Shown: positions 6,202 to 12,438 of the stretch, one piece after another | Layout of the letters: every line of letters starts with the position of its first letter | Position numbering within the stretch: position 1 is the stretch's first letter | Source: Planctomycetota bacterium | GTDB lineage: Bacteria > Planctomycetota > Planctomycetia > Pirellulales > Pirellulaceae | Length of the DNA stretch: 12,738 nt | Reading direction: 5' to 3' | NCBI GenBank assembly: GCA_019347795.1 | Contig: JAHWKS010000050.1 | Coordinates: forward strand, 1 to 12,738 | The notes under the pieces: generated by a model | Seen by the model: the letters and a program-made list of their open reading frames with translations, nothing else | What the model was told of the DNA's origin: nothing | Database searches by the model: none | Translations under genes and position numbers: made by a program

Positions 6202-6909
6202 CTAAGGATGCGATGCATTACTTGTGCGGGCGACGACCTCGAAGAGGAACTCGAAGATTTCGATGTGGCGGCGGGCCTCGTCCAGATCGGCGCCCCAGGT
6301 GTAGAGGCCGTGGCGGCGGATCAGGAAGCCGTGCGGCCGGGGCGACGACGACTCGTAGTCGCTTCGCACCCGCTCGGCCAGCGCCGGGATGTCCTGCGTG
6401 TTCTCGTAGATCGGAATCCACTCGCGATGCTGGTGGGTCTTCACGTCGCGCAGACCCTTGAGCATCTCGTAGCCTTCGATCGCCAGGCCGCCGCTCTCGA
6501 AATGGCGGTCCGAGAGGACCGTTCCCCACACCGAATGCGTGTGCAGGATGGCGCCTGCCGCGGCCGCCTCGGCCAGCATCACGTGCAGATGCCGCTCGGC
6601 GGACGCCGCCGGCTGGTTTTTCGCCGTGGGATTCCCCGCGCCGTCGATCCGCACGAAGTCGGTCCGCGCCAGGCGGCCTTTGTCCTTGCCGCTGGCGGTG
6701 ATCAACAGCTCCAGCGGCTCGCGATCGACCACCAGGCTATAGTTGCTGCTCGTGCCCAGCGACCAGCCGCGCTGATGGAAGTATTCGCCGACGCTCCGCA
6801 GCGCATCGACCTGATACTCCAGCCCCCGCAGCACCTGCCGCGGCGAGGCGGGAAGGTCTTCGTGCACGGGAGCAGTCTTCTGCGCCGGTTGTGGCTTGGC
6901 GGCCGCCAT
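6202..6909 (-). CDS. mtnB: Methylthioribulose-1-phosphate dehydratase (methionine salvage)
   Basis: MtnB removes water from 5-methylthioribulose-1-phosphate to give 2,3-diketo-5-methylthiopentyl-1-phosphate. It is a cytoplasmic zinc enzyme of the class II aldolase fold. The 235-residue product shows the family pattern: GTSSNYSL (52-59), the zinc histidines H123 and H125 in ILHTHSVWGTVLS, E148 in GYEMLKGL aligned with the catalytic glutamate of the human homologue APIP, IPIYENTQDI (165-174), and third zinc ligand H200 in RRHGLYTWG. The ATG at 6909 was preferred; an in-frame TTG at 6921 adds only four residues, and neither has a clear Shine-Dalgarno. The first ~25 residues (AAAKPQPAQKTAPV) are a non-conserved tail. 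It is the first gene of the mtnB-mtnD-panB set and diverges from the dehydrogenase at 7091. The enolase/phosphatase step between MtnB and MtnD (mtnC or mtnW/mtnX) is not encoded here. Confidence 0.93.
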   Translation of the reverse strand: MAAAKPQPAQKTAPVHEDLPASPRQVLRGLEYQVDALRSVGEYFHQRGWSLGTSSNYSLVVDREPLELLITASGKDKGRLARTDFVRIDGAGNPTAKNQPAASAERHLHVMLAEAAAAGAILHTHSVWGTVLSDRHFESGGLAIEGYEMLKGLRDVKTHQHREWIPIYENTQDIPALAERVRSDYESSSPRPHGFLIRRHGLYTWGADLDEARRHIEIFEFLFEVVARTSNASHP

Positions 6910-6961
6910 AAACGCGATCAATCAATCCGTCGCGGAAATCGTGCGAAACAACGCTCCGCTC

Positions 6962-6989
6962 AATGTACCACAAGCGCCTCGCCGCACAA
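6962..6989 (-). promoter_or_regulatory. Possible promoter of the mtnB operon
   Basis: On the minus strand TTGTGC (6989-6984) and TACATT (6967-6962) are separated by 16 bp. Each matches the sigma70 consensus only partly. The predicted leader to the mtnB ATG is about 45 nt. The case is modest and rests on position and spacing. Confidence 0.3.
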
Positions 6990-6999
6990 CGAGACGCCG

Positions 7000-7020
7000 C
7001 ACCAAGCACCAAGGACCAAG
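7000..7020. repeat. Heptamer tandem repeat CACCAAG, three copies
   Basis: CACCAAG-CACCAAG-GACCAAG lies in the divergent gap between mtnB and the dehydrogenase, upstream of the possible mtnB promoter. It has the same unit length as the array at 4641-4675 but a different sequence. Confidence 0.7.
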
Positions 7021-7060
7021 GCCGGCCGGCGCCCCGTGGTATGGCGTTTGCACGCCCGTC

Positions 7061-7072
7061 GTTGGCGCCAAC
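7061..7072. promoter_or_regulatory. 12-bp perfect palindrome before the dehydrogenase gene
   Basis: GTTGGCGCCAAC is a perfect 12-bp palindrome ending 18 bp before the ATG and 7 bp before the AGGA ribosome binding site of the gene at 7091. It could be an operator in the shared mtnB/dehydrogenase control region. Palindromes of this length in GC-rich DNA also arise by chance, so the call is weak. Confidence 0.3.
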
Positions 7073-7090
7073 CCCTAAAAGGAAGTCCTG

Positions 7091-8101
7091 ATGCAGAACA
7101 ACCGCGATCAACGAAAGGAGGTTGTCGTCATCACCGGAGCGTCCGCCGGAGTGGGCAGGGCGACCGTGCAGGCATTCGCGCGGCGCGGCGTCTCGATCGG
7201 ACTGTTAGCCCGCGGCGAAGACGGCCTGAACGCCGCCGCGCGCGAGGTCGAGGAGCTGGGCGGACGAGCGATCGCCCTGCCGACCGATGTAGCCGATCAT
7301 GAACAGGTTGAGCGGGCGGCGGCCGCGGTCGAGCGGGAGCTCGGGCCGATCGACATCTGGGTCAACAACGCGATGACCTCGGTCTTCGGGCCGTTCCTGA
7401 GTCTGACGCCCGAAGAGTATCGCCGCGTGAACGAGGTGACGTACCTGGGCTGCGTCTACGGCACGCACTCGGCGCTCAAGCGAATGGCGAAGCGGAACCG
7501 CGGCGTGATCGTGCAGGTGGGGTCGGCCTTGGCGTATCGGGGGATTCCGCTGCAATCGGCGTACTGCGGGGCCAAGCACGCCATTCAAGGTTTTACGGAG
7601 TCGGTCCGCTCCGAGTTGATGCATGACGGCATCGACGTGCATCTGACAATGGTGCAGCTTCCGGCGATCAACACGCCACAGTTCCGCTGGTGCCGATCGC
7701 ACTTGCCGAAGTCGCCGCAGCCGGTTCCGCCGATCTTTCAGCCGGAGGTGGCGGCGGACGCGATCGTGTGGGCCGCCTATCATCGGCGGCGGGAGATCGC
7801 CGTCGGCTTTCCCGCGGCGAAGGCGATCATCGGCAACAAGTTCGCTCCCGGACTGGGCGACTGGTATCTCGCCCGCAACGGCTACGAGTCCCAGATGACC
7901 GACGAGCCGGTCGCGGACGGCCGTCCGGTCAACCTCTGGAACCCAGTTCCCGGCGACTTCGGCGCCCACGGGTCGTTCGACGACCGCGCCCAGTCGTCAA
8001 GCTGGCAGCTCTGGGCGAACAAGCATCGCGGCGCCCTCGCCCTCGCGGCCCTGGCGGGCGCCGGGTTCCTCGCCGCCGCGGCCATCGCCGCCGAAGAGTG
8101 A
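7091..8101 (+). CDS. Short-chain dehydrogenase/reductase with a C-terminal membrane segment
   Basis: This is a 336-residue NAD(P)-dependent oxidoreductase of the classical SDR type with unknown substrate. The Rossmann fold occupies about residues 9-245: nucleotide-binding TGASAGVG (15-22), R41 after the second strand, D66-V67, NNAM (92-95, usually NNAG), N114, catalytic S145 (VGSALAYR) and Y158-K162 (YCGAK). The R41 position suggests NADPH preference, but weakly. Beyond the SDR core come about 90 extra residues with a W/P/G-rich stretch (NLWNPVPGDF) and a hydrophobic alanine/leucine helix (about 314-334) ending AAEE, which predicts a tail anchor placing the enzyme at the inner face of the membrane. 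AGGA lies 7 nt before the ATG, supporting this start. The gene diverges from mtnB across a 181-bp gap and is followed by mgtE 234 bp further on. Confidence 0.92.
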   Translation: MQNNRDQRKEVVVITGASAGVGRATVQAFARRGVSIGLLARGEDGLNAAAREVEELGGRAIALPTDVADHEQVERAAAAVERELGPIDIWVNNAMTSVFGPFLSLTPEEYRRVNEVTYLGCVYGTHSALKRMAKRNRGVIVQVGSALAYRGIPLQSAYCGAKHAIQGFTESVRSELMHDGIDVHLTMVQLPAINTPQFRWCRSHLPKSPQPVPPIFQPEVAADAIVWAAYHRRREIAVGFPAAKAIIGNKFAPGLGDWYLARNGYESQMTDEPVADGRPVNLWNPVPGDFGAHGSFDDRAQSSSWQLWANKHRGALALAALAGAGFLAAAAIAAEE

Positions 8102-8235
8102 CTCATGTCGTGGGCTTCGGTTCGAGGGTGATGCGTTGCGCGGCGGACTGGCGAACTTGGGCGCTCTTCGAATATCAGTCCTGCTTTCGATCTCTCTCCT
8201 GCTCCAGAGCCGGCAAGCTGAATGTTTCAGTGCGT

Positions 8236-8263
8236 CAATGGAGAATCAGGTTAATTTCCATTG
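8236..8263. promoter_or_regulatory. Inverted repeat upstream of mgtE
   Basis: CAATGGA (8236-8242) and TCCATTG (8257-8263) are perfect 7-bp inverted arms whose centres are 21 bp apart, two helical turns, which fits a dimeric regulator. It lies 72 bp before the mgtE ATG, in an AT-richer patch. No convincing -35/-10 pair or Mg2+ riboswitch was recognised in the 234-bp gap, which otherwise shows nothing clear. Confidence 0.3.
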
Positions 8264-8335
8264 CAGATAGTTTAGCGTTCAGCACGGATCGTCCGGTAGA
8301 ACGCGGCAGCAGCAACTCAGCAAGGAAACGCACTT

Positions 8336-9700
8336 ATGGACGTTGAAGCGCAGGCGCCGTGGCGCGAGTTGGCTCGCATCACCGAGGAGGGTTCGCCGCA
8401 GCAGGTGGAGCAGTTCCTCAAGAACCTGCCGGACGGCGAGGTGGCGCACACGCTGTCTCGCCTGTCCGAGGAGGAATGTTCCCAGGTGTTGACGGCGCTC
8501 TCGCCCGAGGAGGCCGCCGACCTGGTCGAGCGGCTGTCCGATGCGCAGGCCCTGGAGGTGATCGAGCGGTTGCCGCCACAGACCGCCGCGGCCATCCTCG
8601 ACGAGCTGCCCAGCAACGAGCAGGCGGATTTGATCGCCGATCTGGAGCGAAGCGGCGCCGAGGCCATCCTCGCCGAGATGGACCCGGCGGAAGCCGCCGA
8701 CGCCCGCACCCTCAGCCGCTATGCCGACGACGTGGCCGGCGGCCTGATGGTCACCGAGTTCCTCCGCTACCGCGAAGACGCCACCGTGGGGGAAGTCGTC
8801 GAGGATATGCGCGATCGGGCCGACGAATACCGCGACTACGACGTGCAGTACGCCTACGTCTGCGACCGCGATGACCGTTTGACAGGCGTGCTCCGGCTCC
8901 GCGATCTGCTTCTCGCCCCGCGATCGCGGCCGATCGCGGACTTGATGATCCGCCGGCCGGAATCGGTTCGCGACGATACATCGCTGGACGACCTGGCGGA
9001 CTTTTTCGATCGGCATCACTATCTGGGCGTGCCGGCGGCCGACAAGGACGGGCGCCTGGTGGGCGTGGTGCGCAAGGCCGCCGTAGACGAGGCGTGGGCG
9101 GCGCGGCAGGACAGCGACTTCCTGAAAACGCAGGGAATCGTGGGCGGCGAGGAGCTGCGCACTATGCCGCTTGGCCGCCGCGCGTCGCGGCGGCTGTCGT
9201 GGTTGAGCGTCAACATCCTGCTCAACATCCTGGCCGCCAGCGTCATCGCGTTCTTTCAAGACACGCTCTCGGCGGTCATCGCCCTGGCGGTCTTTTTGCC
9301 GATCATCTCCGATATGAGCGGCTGTTCGGGCAACCAGGCGGTGGCGGTGAGCTTGCGGGAACTCTCGCTGGGGCTGGTGCGGCCAAACGAGATGGTGCGC
9401 GTGTGGCTGAAGGAAATTGGCGTCGGACTGATCAACGGCGCTGCGCTGGGACTCTTGATCGGCGGCGTCGCCTGGTTGTGGCAAGGCAACGCGTACCTGG
9501 GACTGGTCGTCGGGGTCGCGCTGGGGCTGAACACCATGGTGGCCGTCTCCATCGGCGGCGTCGTGCCGCTGGTGCTCAAGCGGTTCAGCGTCGACCCCGC
9601 CATCGCCTCGGGACCGCTTCTGACCACGGTGACCGACATGTGCGGGTTCTTCTTCATCCTGGGAATCGCCACCATGCTGCTTCCGCAACTTGGAGGCTGA
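8336..9700 (+). CDS. mgtE: Magnesium channel/transporter MgtE
   Basis: This 454-residue inner-membrane Mg2+ channel works as a homodimer whose cytoplasmic domains close the pore when Mg2+ is plentiful. The layout is complete: a helical, acidic N domain (about 1-130, repeated L-P/S-EEAA-type turns), two CBS domains (about 134-195 and 196-256), a connecting helix, then five membrane helices from about residue 290 to the end. Key family elements are VAGGLM at the start of the first CBS domain, GNQ (332-334) in the second membrane segment, and D434 in TTVTDMCGFF, matching the pore aspartate of the Thermus protein (D432). The residues before GNQ read SGCS, which looks unlike the GGNA-type run I recall for the family. 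AGGAA lies 8 nt before the ATG. The gene appears monocistronic and converges on the sulfatase. Confidence 0.95.
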   Translation: MDVEAQAPWRELARITEEGSPQQVEQFLKNLPDGEVAHTLSRLSEEECSQVLTALSPEEAADLVERLSDAQALEVIERLPPQTAAAILDELPSNEQADLIADLERSGAEAILAEMDPAEAADARTLSRYADDVAGGLMVTEFLRYREDATVGEVVEDMRDRADEYRDYDVQYAYVCDRDDRLTGVLRLRDLLLAPRSRPIADLMIRRPESVRDDTSLDDLADFFDRHHYLGVPAADKDGRLVGVVRKAAVDEAWAARQDSDFLKTQGIVGGEELRTMPLGRRASRRLSWLSVNILLNILAASVIAFFQDTLSAVIALAVFLPIISDMSGCSGNQAVAVSLRELSLGLVRPNEMVRVWLKEIGVGLINGAALGLLIGGVAWLWQGNAYLGLVVGVALGLNTMVAVSIGGVVPLVLKRFSVDPAIASGPLLTTVTDMCGFFFILGIATMLLPQLGG

Positions 9701-9725
9701 TTGAGCTTTCCAGCGAGCCGAGAAA

Positions 9726-9831
9726 TTACAGCCACCTGGCGACCGCCTCGGCGACGGCGGATGGATTAAGTACCCCAGGGCGTGGTGCAGAATGAGCAGA
9801 ATCGTTTTCGCCATGGGAGCGAATGCCGACG
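9726..9831 (-). other. Coding-looking fragment in the mgtE-sulfatase gap
   Basis: On the minus strand, in a frame different from the sulfatase, about 34 codons are open between the sulfatase stop and a TAA at 9728-9726. The translation ends GVLNPSAVAEAVARWL, which looks protein-like (amphipathic helix), but there is no start codon or ribosome binding site in the gap. It could be a decayed gene tail, a dispersed intergenic repeat, or chance in GC-rich DNA. The gap shows no clear bidirectional terminator. Confidence 0.2.
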
Positions 9832-11145
9832 CTAGAGCCCTGTCACTTGGACGCCGACCTCCTTGGCCATCTCCTGCATCCGGGCCTTCAGGCGCTCGAC
9901 CTGTTTCGGCTCGCCGGCGGCGCGGTTGATGCGTTCGAATGGGTCGGTGACCATGTGGAACAGCTCGGGCTGGCCGCTGACGGTCCGCAGCTTCCACTCG
10001 CCGACGCGCACCGCTTCCAGGCGGCCGCGGAAGTAGAAGTATTCGGTGCGCGGCGAAGTTTCGGTCTCTCCGCTCAGAAACGGCGTCAGGTCATGGCCGT
10101 CGAGCGGATGATCGGGGCGCCTGGCGCCGGCCGCGGCAAGCAGCGTGCGGTAGATGTCCGGCATGCCGACCAATTCGGGCGAGACGCGGCCGGGTTCGAT
10201 CTTGCCCGGCCAGCGGAGCATCGCGGGGACTCGCGGACCGCCTTCGTAGGTGGTTCCCTTCGAGCCTCGCAGCGGCCCCGACGAGCCGGCGTGCCAGAGC
10301 TCGTTTCCCGCCTGCTGCATCCGGGGCGGCATGTCGATCCACGGTCCGTTGTCGGAGGCGAAGAAGACGAGCGTCTGGTCCGCAATCCCCTTCTTCTCCA
10401 GCGCCGCCAGCACCTGACCGACGCTCCAGTCAAGCTCTTCGATCACGTCGCCGTACAGGCCGGCTTGCGATTTGCCGCGGAACTTGTCCGAAACGTGCAG
10501 CGGCAGGTGGGGCATGGCGTAGGCGAGGTACAACAGCAGCGGCCGATCCTCCGGCGCCTGCTCGATGATCTGCACGGCCTCAGCGGTGTATCGCTGCGTG
10601 AGCGGGTCCTGCTCCAGCGGATGCTCGACCATCTCCTCGCCGCGATAGAGCCCCAGCGGCTCGTCGGTCTGCACCCACGGCCTGATGTAGTCGTTCGAGT
10701 ACGGCAGGCCGAACCACGTATCGAAGCCCTGGTTCACCGGGAGGAATTTCTTCTGTTTGTATCCCAGATGCCACTTGCCGATCATGTGCGTGCTGTAGCC
10801 GGCGTCCTGGAGCGCCTCGGCCAGCGTCCATTCGGAATCGGGCAGGCCGCCGGTCCCGTCGGACCCGGTCCCGCCGTTGAACTTCACCCGCGGCATGTAG
10901 CGGCCGGTGAGCAACTGCGTTCGCGACGGCACGCACCACGAGCCGGTAACGAATGACGTGAGCCGGATTCCCTCCGAGGCGAGCCGGTCGATGTAGGGCG
11001 TGCGTATCCGGGGATGACCGTAGCACGACGGATCGCCGTACCCCATGTCATCGGTGAAGAGGATCAGCACGTTCGGCTGCTCGGCGGCGTGGGCCGAAAG
11101 GCCGAGGATCATACAGATGGCTGGCGCCAGAACAAAACTGCGCAT
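9832..11145 (-). CDS. Exported S1-family sulfatase (arylsulfatase type)
   Basis: The enzyme hydrolyses sulfate esters, probably outside the cytoplasm, using a formylglycine made from a cysteine. The start was set at the ATG at 11145 (437 residues), because GAGGG lies 8 nt upstream and the result is a clean signal peptide (MRSFVLAPAICMILGLSAHA, cut near residues 20-21). The ATG at 11160 would add five residues and has no Shine-Dalgarno. Numbered from 11145: metal-binding D32-D33 in LFTDDMGYGD, the formylglycine motif CVPSR with C71, GKWHLG, the HLPLHVSDKFRG stretch and SDNGPW. The C-terminal part (WKLRTVSGQPELFHMVTDPFE) is typical for the family. An anaerobic or aerobic formylglycine-generating enzyme must be encoded elsewhere. 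The substrate is unknown. It lies 99 bp downstream of the hydrolase gene with its own -10 box between them. Confidence 0.93.
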   Translation of the reverse strand: MRSFVLAPAICMILGLSAHAAEQPNVLILFTDDMGYGDPSCYGHPRIRTPYIDRLASEGIRLTSFVTGSWCVPSRTQLLTGRYMPRVKFNGGTGSDGTGGLPDSEWTLAEALQDAGYSTHMIGKWHLGYKQKKFLPVNQGFDTWFGLPYSNDYIRPWVQTDEPLGLYRGEEMVEHPLEQDPLTQRYTAEAVQIIEQAPEDRPLLLYLAYAMPHLPLHVSDKFRGKSQAGLYGDVIEELDWSVGQVLAALEKKGIADQTLVFFASDNGPWIDMPPRMQQAGNELWHAGSSGPLRGSKGTTYEGGPRVPAMLRWPGKIEPGRVSPELVGMPDIYRTLLAAAGARRPDHPLDGHDLTPFLSGETETSPRTEYFYFRGRLEAVRVGEWKLRTVSGQPELFHMVTDPFERINRAAGEPKQVERLKARMQEMAKEVGVQVTGL

Positions 11146-11188
11146 GGAGTCGTCCCTCATGTTTCAGCAAGGCGTGGAGTTGAGTTCC

Positions 11189-11218
11189 AGTATAGTCGCC
11201 GCGCCTGCCAACGGCGAA
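11189..11218 (-). promoter_or_regulatory. Possible promoter of the sulfatase gene
   Basis: A good -10 box, TATACT (11194-11189), lies 43 bp upstream of the preferred sulfatase ATG, giving a leader of roughly 37 nt. The -35 box is weak: TTCGCC at 11218-11213 with an 18-bp spacer. Transcription from here would include the GAGGG site and both candidate start codons. Confidence 0.4.
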
Positions 11219-11244
11219 GCCGTCCCGCGTGCGGCGCCGCGCTT

Positions 11245-12279
11245 CTATAGAGCTTTGTTGAGGAACTCGAGGAGGGCCTCGTGGAATTCCTCCTGCGCCT
11301 CCAGATGCGGGATGTGCCGCACGCCCTTCAGCTCGACCAGCTGCGCCGTCGGGATCTGTTTCGCCGCTCGCCGTCCTAACTGCGGATACTGCCCGAGCCG
11401 CGCGGCCGCGTCGCCGCTCGCCCGGCTCTTGCCCAAAGCGGTGCGATCCTCCTGGCCGATGACCAACAGCGACGGGACCTTGAGCTGCTCGAGTTCATGC
11501 ACCACCGGCTGCTCGTAAATCATTTGTGCCGTAAGGGCCGACGCCCACGCCAGGCGCGGATACTCTCCACTCAGTGTCCAGCGGTAGTGGACCTCGACGA
11601 ACCGCTCGTACTCCGGCTTCCACTGGACAAAGTAGCTTTGGAAATCGCGGCGGATGCCTTCCTCGGTCTTGTCGAGAATGCTCTTGTAGATCTTCTCGGT
11701 CGGCGTCCACGGAACCTGGAGCCGGTAGTCCTCCAGGCCGATCGGGTTCTCCAGGATCAGGTGCGTCGTCGTTTCCGGATGCATCAGGGCGAAACGCGTG
11801 GCCAGCATGCCGCCCATCGAGTGCCCCACGACGGCCGTCTTCTCGACGCTCAGTTCGTCCAGCAGTTTCTTCGTATTGCTCGCCAGCAGGTGAAAGCTGT
11901 AGTGCAGGTTCGGCTTGGAGGATTTGCCGAAGCCGACCTGATCGGGCGCGACCACCCGGTAGCCTGACTCGGCCAAAGCTTTGATCGTGTCCTCCCAATA
12001 GGCGCCGAAAAAGTTCTTGCCGTGCATCAGCACCACGCTGCGTCCATTCGCCTCCGCTCCGAACGAGACGGGCGAAACATCCATGTAGGCCATTCGCACG
12101 TCGTGCCCCTGAATGGTCAGCGGCAGGTAGTGAACCTCGTGCGGGTAGTCCCACGTCTCCATCGCGATCCCCAGCGGCTTCGGCGCTTCAGCGTTTGCGG
12201 CATGCGGGCAGACGGCGATGAGGCTGACCCACACAACTTCGATGAACAATCGTTGCGTCGTGTTGCGGGCGTGAATCAT
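11245..12279 (-). CDS. Exported alpha/beta hydrolase
   Basis: This 344-residue serine hydrolase carries a signal peptide of about 30 residues (hydrophobic FIEVVWVSLIAV, cut after AANA), so it acts in the periplasm or outside. The fold markers are present: oxyanion-hole strand VVLMHGKNFFG (82-92), APDQVGFGKSSKP (111-123), nucleophile elbow GHSMGG with S154, probable acid D278 (VIGQEDRT) and catalytic H322 (GVRHIPHLE). The cap region (about 180-255, rich in Trp and Tyr) sets specificity and does not reveal a substrate; ester or epoxide hydrolysis are possibilities. Upstream of the ATG there is only a weak AAGAAG. Sulfatase follows 99 bp downstream of the stop on the same strand. The leader contains a 13-bp inverted repeat and a purine-rich imperfect repeat. 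Confidence 0.92.
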   Translation of the reverse strand: MIHARNTTQRLFIEVVWVSLIAVCPHAANAEAPKPLGIAMETWDYPHEVHYLPLTIQGHDVRMAYMDVSPVSFGAEANGRSVVLMHGKNFFGAYWEDTIKALAESGYRVVAPDQVGFGKSSKPNLHYSFHLLASNTKKLLDELSVEKTAVVGHSMGGMLATRFALMHPETTTHLILENPIGLEDYRLQVPWTPTEKIYKSILDKTEEGIRRDFQSYFVQWKPEYERFVEVHYRWTLSGEYPRLAWASALTAQMIYEQPVVHELEQLKVPSLLVIGQEDRTALGKSRASGDAAARLGQYPQLGRRAAKQIPTAQLVELKGVRHIPHLEAQEEFHEALLEFLNKAL

Positions 12280-12317
12280 AGCTTCTTATCGTTTTGCGGG
12301 TGTAGATGTCGCTTGCC

Positions 12318-12330
12318 TTGCGGCCCGCAA
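12318..12330. promoter_or_regulatory. Short inverted repeat upstream of the hydrolase gene
   Basis: TTGCGG-C-CCGCAA forms a perfect 6-bp inverted repeat around one base, 39 bp before the hydrolase start. It could be an operator or a small mRNA hairpin; chance is also possible. Confidence 0.3.
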
Positions 12331-12368
12331 ATACAGTTCCGGCCGGCGCCAACACAGAGGGGCTTTCT

Positions 12369-12397
12369 CTCCGTTCCCTCTGTTTCCTTCTGTTCAA
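12369..12397. repeat. Imperfect 9-10-bp tandem repeat, purine/pyrimidine biased
   Basis: CTCCGTTCC, CTCTGTTTCC and TTCTGTTCAA follow one another with a 9-10-bp period, so the minus strand is strongly purine-rich here. It sits in the 159-bp gap between the right-edge gene and the hydrolase and fits the pattern of short tandem repeats in this window's gaps. Confidence 0.45.
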
Positions 12398-12438
12398 TTG
12401 TCTGTCCGTGGCGTGTCTAAGCTGAGCCGTTTGAGACG

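Noticed and set aside
6910..7090. SAM-type riboswitch before mtnB
   Set aside because: No SAM riboswitch core or terminator-like stem series could be recognised by eye; a covariance-model search would settle it.
6079..7302. A 407-codon plus-strand frame across mtnD, the palindrome, mtnB and the dehydrogenase start
   Set aside because: It crosses three real features in the wrong frame and ends in low-complexity Arg-rich sequence.
8279..9997. A 572-codon minus-strand frame opposite mgtE
   Set aside because: It is rich in His, Gln, Arg and Asp, as expected from the reverse complement of a GC-rich gene, and conflicts with the certain MgtE reading.
11194..11210. TTGGCA near the sulfatase -10 box, and TTGGCG before TGTATT upstream of the hydrolase, as -35 boxes or sigma54 sites
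   Set aside because: The distance to the -10 box is only 11 bp in both cases and the GG/GC spacing of sigma54 promoters is not met.
11211..11240. Intrinsic terminator between the hydrolase and sulfatase genes
   Set aside because: ACGGC-GAA-GCCGT and GCGGCGCCGC are small GC-rich palindromes, but no T-run follows on the minus strand.
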